64,000 nucleotides of DNA from Siphonodentalium dalli (taxonomy: Eukaryota > Mollusca > Scaphopoda > Gadilida > Siphonodentaliidae), in NCBI GenBank assembly GCA_032622095.1, contig CP136066.1:41305835-41369834 (forward strand), in the 5' to 3' direction. The notes under the pieces were generated by a model. It was not told the DNA's origin and searched no databases. It was given only the letters and a program-made list of their open reading frames with translations. The position numbers and the translations under genes are program-made. Positions within the stretch are counted from its first letter, which is position 1; each line of letters starts with the position of its first letter. This document shows, in pieces, positions 61,101 to 64,000 of this stretch.

Positions 61101-61620
61101 CAGCCAACATCCCAACACTGGCCCCGTAAGTATAATATTAAATAATTCAGCCGACATCCGAACACTGGCACCGTAAGTATAATATTCAATAATGCAGCCG
61201 ACATCCCAACACTGGCACCGTAAGTATAATATTCAAAAATGCAGCCGACATCCCAACACTAGCACCGTAAGTATAATAATAAATAATGCAGCCGACATCC
61301 CAACACTGGCACCGTAAGTATAATATTCAATAATGCAGCCGACATTCCAACACTGGCACCGTAAGTATAATATTCAATAATACAGCCGACATCCCAACAC
61401 TGGCACCGTAAGTATAATATTCAATAATGCAGCCGACATCCCAACACTGGCACCGTAAGTATAATATTCAATAATGCTGCCGACATCCGAACACTGGCAC
61501 CGTAAGTGTAATATTCAATAATGGAGCCGACGTCCCAACACTGGCACCGTAAGTATAATATTCAATAATGTACCGACATCCCAACACTACCACCCTAAGT
61601 ATAATATTCAATAATGCAGC
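55180..61620. repeat. Segmental duplication inside the array, offset about 3.28 kb
   Basis: 55188-55626 and 58470-58908 carry the same ordered variants (for example GGCAACGTAAG, GGACCATAAG, AATGGAGCC), offset 3282 bp. The match extends from about 55030 (GCTAGCACCGTAAG before AATATTGAAGCC) to about 61600. The two copies are nearly identical: GGTACC for GGCACC near 58872 and GCTAGC for GCTCGC near 59428 are among the few differences. Confidence 0.85.
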
Positions 61621-62490
61621 CGACATCCGAATGCAATCACCGTAAGTATAATATTCAATAATGAAGCCGATATCCCAACACTACCACCGTAAGTATAATA
61701 TTCAATAACGCAGCCGACATCCCAACACTAGCACCGTAAATATAATACTCAATAATGCAGCTGACATCCCAATGCTAGCACCATAAGTATAATATTCAAA
61801 AATGATTCTGACATCGTAGGGCTAGCTCCGTAAGTATAATATTCAATAATGCAGCCGACATTCCAATGATAGCACCGTAAGTATAATATTCAATAATGAA
61901 TCCGAAATCCCAATGCTACCACTGTAAGCATAATATTCAATAATGAAGCCAACATCCCAATGCTAGCACCGTAAGTATAATATTCAATAATGAAGCCGAC
62001 GTCACAATACTAGCGCCATAAGTATATTATTCAATAATGAAGCCAACATCCCAATGCTAGCGCCATAAGTATAATATTCAATAATGAAGCCAACATCCCA
62101 ATGCTAGCACCATAAGTATAATATTCAATAATGAAGCCGACGTCACAATACTAGCGCCATAAGTATATTATTCAATAATGAAGCCAACATCCCAATGCTA
62201 GCGCCATAAGTATAATATTCAATAATGAAGCCGACATCACAATACTAGCGCCATAAGTATATTATTCAATAATGAAGCCAACATCCCAATGCTAGCGCCG
62301 TATGTATAATATTCAACCACTCTAAGAATAATATTCAATAATGAAGCTGACATCACAATACAATACTAAATATAATATTCAATAATGAAGCTGACATCAC
62401 AATACAATATTAAATATAATATTCAATAATGAAGCTGACATCACAATACAATACTAAATATAATATTCAATAATGATGATGTCAAATAAA

Positions 62491-62683
62491 ATTCTACCAG
62501 CGCAAGTCTGTTATGAATATGGGTATTGGACAATTGCGATGCAGCACTGGCACATGATCTTTAATGCTGCACCAGCGCAGCTCCCGTCGTCTTCCTCATG
62601 AAAGGGTTAAGATGCGATACATTGCCATATTTACATTGTGTTCATCTATATGAACGTGTGAATCTTTTTCGATCTATTCACAG
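62491..62683. other. Short intron end with a dispersed repeat
   Basis: GGCACATGATCTTTAATGC, CACCAGCG and CATGAAAGGGTTAAG resemble 28560-28630. The pyrimidine tract and CAG acceptor of the cyclase exon follow (TTTTTCGATCTATTCACAG). Confidence 0.55.
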
Positions 62684-62876
62684 GAGCATCGCCGATAAGC
62701 TTAAGAGAGGAGAAACGATTGAACCAGAGTACTTTGATGAGGTAACTATATTCTTCAGTGATATCGTGGGCTTCACAACGATCTCGGCAGCCAGCTCTCC
62801 AGTGCAGGTCGTCGACCTACTCAACGATCTCTATACGATGTTCGATGGGATCATCGCCGACCACGACGCTTATAAG
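62684..62876 (+). CDS. Receptor guanylate cyclase, catalytic-domain exon 1
   Basis: The exon is 193 bases, phase 2 in and phase 0 out. The first G completes Pro, then [37 protein letters not shown] and [16 protein letters not shown] follow, ending DAYK. This is the start of the class III nucleotide cyclase domain, which makes cGMP from GTP. The first metal-binding Asp is in FFSDIVGFT. The second Asp (in V-E-T-I-G-D-A-Y-M) is expected in the next exon, which is not in the window. LNDLY-x-x-FD is the conserved helix after the first Asp. The donor is AAG|GTCAGC. A foldback MITE begins 24 bp after the exon. Confidence 0.97.
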
Positions 62877-62899
62877 GTCAGCCCAGCTGTAGTTGGATA

Positions 62900-63160
62900 T
62901 ACAGTAATGCTCTAAGTAATCGACTTCTTAACCACAGCAGAATTATGGGTACTTTTCAGGATTTAGTCGGAAATATGGCTTGTTGCCATTCATCGGAAAG
63001 CTCTCGGATTTAGTCGAAAATATGGCTTGTTGCTATTCATTGGAAAGCTCTCGGTGAGAGCTTTCCGATGAATGGCAACAAGCCATATTTCCTCCTAATC
63101 CTGAAAAGTTACCGATAATTATGCTGTGGTTAAGAAGTCGATTAATTAGGGCATTACTGT
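62900..63160. mobile_element. Foldback MITE (Tc1/mariner-like), long copy 3
   Basis: The arms CAGTAATGCTCTAAGTAATC and GATTAATTAGGGCATTACTG are inverted. The inside carries CTTAACCACAGCAGAATTAT and a duplicated GGAAATATGGCTTGTTGCCA/GAAAGCTCTCGG segment, then the complementary arm. TA is present at the left; the right side reads TG, so the right flank has changed or the element was altered. Confidence 0.8.
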
Positions 63161-64000
63161 GGCACCAGGGACAAATCCTGATAATTTTTGGGGTGGGTCA
63201 CAAGTTTTCCGGATGAGAATGTCCCATGTAATTTGAGATGACACAATTGTTCTGATAAAACATTTGATATGTAACTAAAGACCCAATTGCAACCTCAGAT
63301 TTACCATTTACACTATGTATTGTTAATTTGTTTAATTTTGCCTTAAAAGTTTAAAATTCAGTTGATAAAAAAATTGTTTTCTAAGAATTCGGGGACATTT
63401 GGGCTACTAGAGTTTGGGCACCAAAACCTGTAACAGGTATCTAAACAGCCCTGGATATTCCCTGAGTACCAAGAACCAATTATTGGTTGTGTTCGTGATT
63501 GTTCAGTCATGTTTCTAACAGTGGATTAGCACCACGGTTGCTATCATCGCTGCTATGTTTTATAGTCCGAGAGCTGAGACACTATTTCACGATATTTAGG
63601 TAACAATTTTTATTGGTAGTTATTGAATCGATGCGAACCAGCTAATCAGAAAACCTATTTCTCAATATTGGAAGTATCTGCCTTTGTCTGCGAATTACAT
63701 AGTTCATGTTTTTTAAAAAGTGTATTATTTAACAAATATCGAAAAATCAATTTTTGCTATTATTTCTAGAAATAATAACCAAATAGGTATGTTTAATGCA
63801 CATAATTAGTGTAGCAACATAAATCAAGCAAGTGTTTGTCAAGATTTTAAGGAATACGCGAGAACTGTAACATTTCATGACGACATTGGGCAAAAGATAT
63901 TTGTCGATTGAACAAACATATCCGCTTACCATGTCTTTAGCGGAACGTTATCAATGCCAGGTTTTTGATTTGCTCATAGAAAACTGCAGCACATACATGC
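63161..64000. other. Intron sequence to the window end
   Basis: AT-rich, no exon seen. I looked for the next cyclase exon (GDAYMV-type text) and did not find it, so the gene continues beyond the window. Confidence 0.6.

Larger units (their letters stand above)
46443..62490. repeat. 16-kb, 47-bp array copied from a splice donor (about 320 units)
   Basis: The unit is GTAAGTATAATATTCAATAA, TGCAGCCGACATCCCAACAC and TAGCACC, 47 bp. It matches the end of the helix exon (AATGCTACCACC) plus its donor and first intron bases. Many units keep GTAAGTAT; others have lost it (ATAAGTAT, CTAAGTAT, GTTGGTAT, TTAGTAT). Higher-order duplications are visible with offsets of about 2111, 2457 and 3282 bp. At the right edge (62290-62480) units decay to AATACTAAATATAATATTCA. 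Minus-strand open frames rich in Leu and Cys are by-products of the period. Confidence 0.96.

Noticed and set aside
46443-62490. CRISPR array
   Set aside because: Units are contiguous, with no unique spacers, and the setting is a eukaryotic intron.
62877-64000. Next cyclase exon within the window
   Set aside because: No text encoding the expected GDAYMV segment was found on the + strand.

Overview
The window is animal (metazoan) nuclear DNA. It has short exons with GT/AG borders, introns up to 16 kb, many minisatellites, palindromic MITEs, SINE tails and 5'-truncated LINE ends, and no bacterial-style gene organisation. I recognise one gene, on the + strand: a membrane receptor guanylate cyclase of the natriuretic-peptide-receptor/GC-A type. 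Ten exons can be placed, with splice phases that agree at every junction: transmembrane (6309-6390), juxtamembrane (12326-12410), six exons of the kinase-homology (pseudokinase) domain (17532-17696, 19211-19315, 22170-22241, 24692-24851, 28194-28346, 42853-43033), the dimerisation/signalling helix (46107-46247), and the first part of the cyclase catalytic domain (62684-62876). The exons for the extracellular ligand-binding domain lie upstream of the window or were not recognised. The rest of the cyclase domain lies beyond 64000.

Layout. 1-6300: foldback element, 4-kb 21-bp satellite, 127-bp repeats. 6300-12410: transmembrane and juxtamembrane exons separated by 22-bp and 53-bp satellites. 12366-17530: 39-bp array derived from the juxtamembrane exon/donor border, 45-bp array, pair of inverted TTAA-type MITEs. 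17532-28346: kinase-homology exons among MITEs. 28347-42852: 14.5-kb intron with a 3.8-kb, very uniform 23-bp array and several dispersed repeats. 42853-46247: last kinase-homology exon and the helix exon. 46248-62683: a 16.4-kb intron made almost entirely of a 47-bp array that copies the donor border of the preceding exon, with nested segmental duplications and a duplicated LINE 3' end. 62684-64000: cyclase exon and intron.

The most notable point is that several tandem repeats in this one gene are copies of its own splice junctions. The juxtamembrane donor was amplified as a 39-bp unit, which is a multiple of 3, so the first five donors are in frame. The helix-exon donor was amplified about 320 times as a 47-bp unit. 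The acceptor of that same exon is repeated about five times at 60-62 bp, and the donor of exon 22170-22241 is duplicated once. I recall exon-intron-boundary minisatellites being described in amphioxus as 'mirage' minisatellites (from memory, not checked). This makes a cephalochordate a reasonable but unproven guess for the source; a mollusc or other invertebrate is not excluded. Apart from the receptor and the LINE remnants, the long open frames are by-products of tandem repeats.
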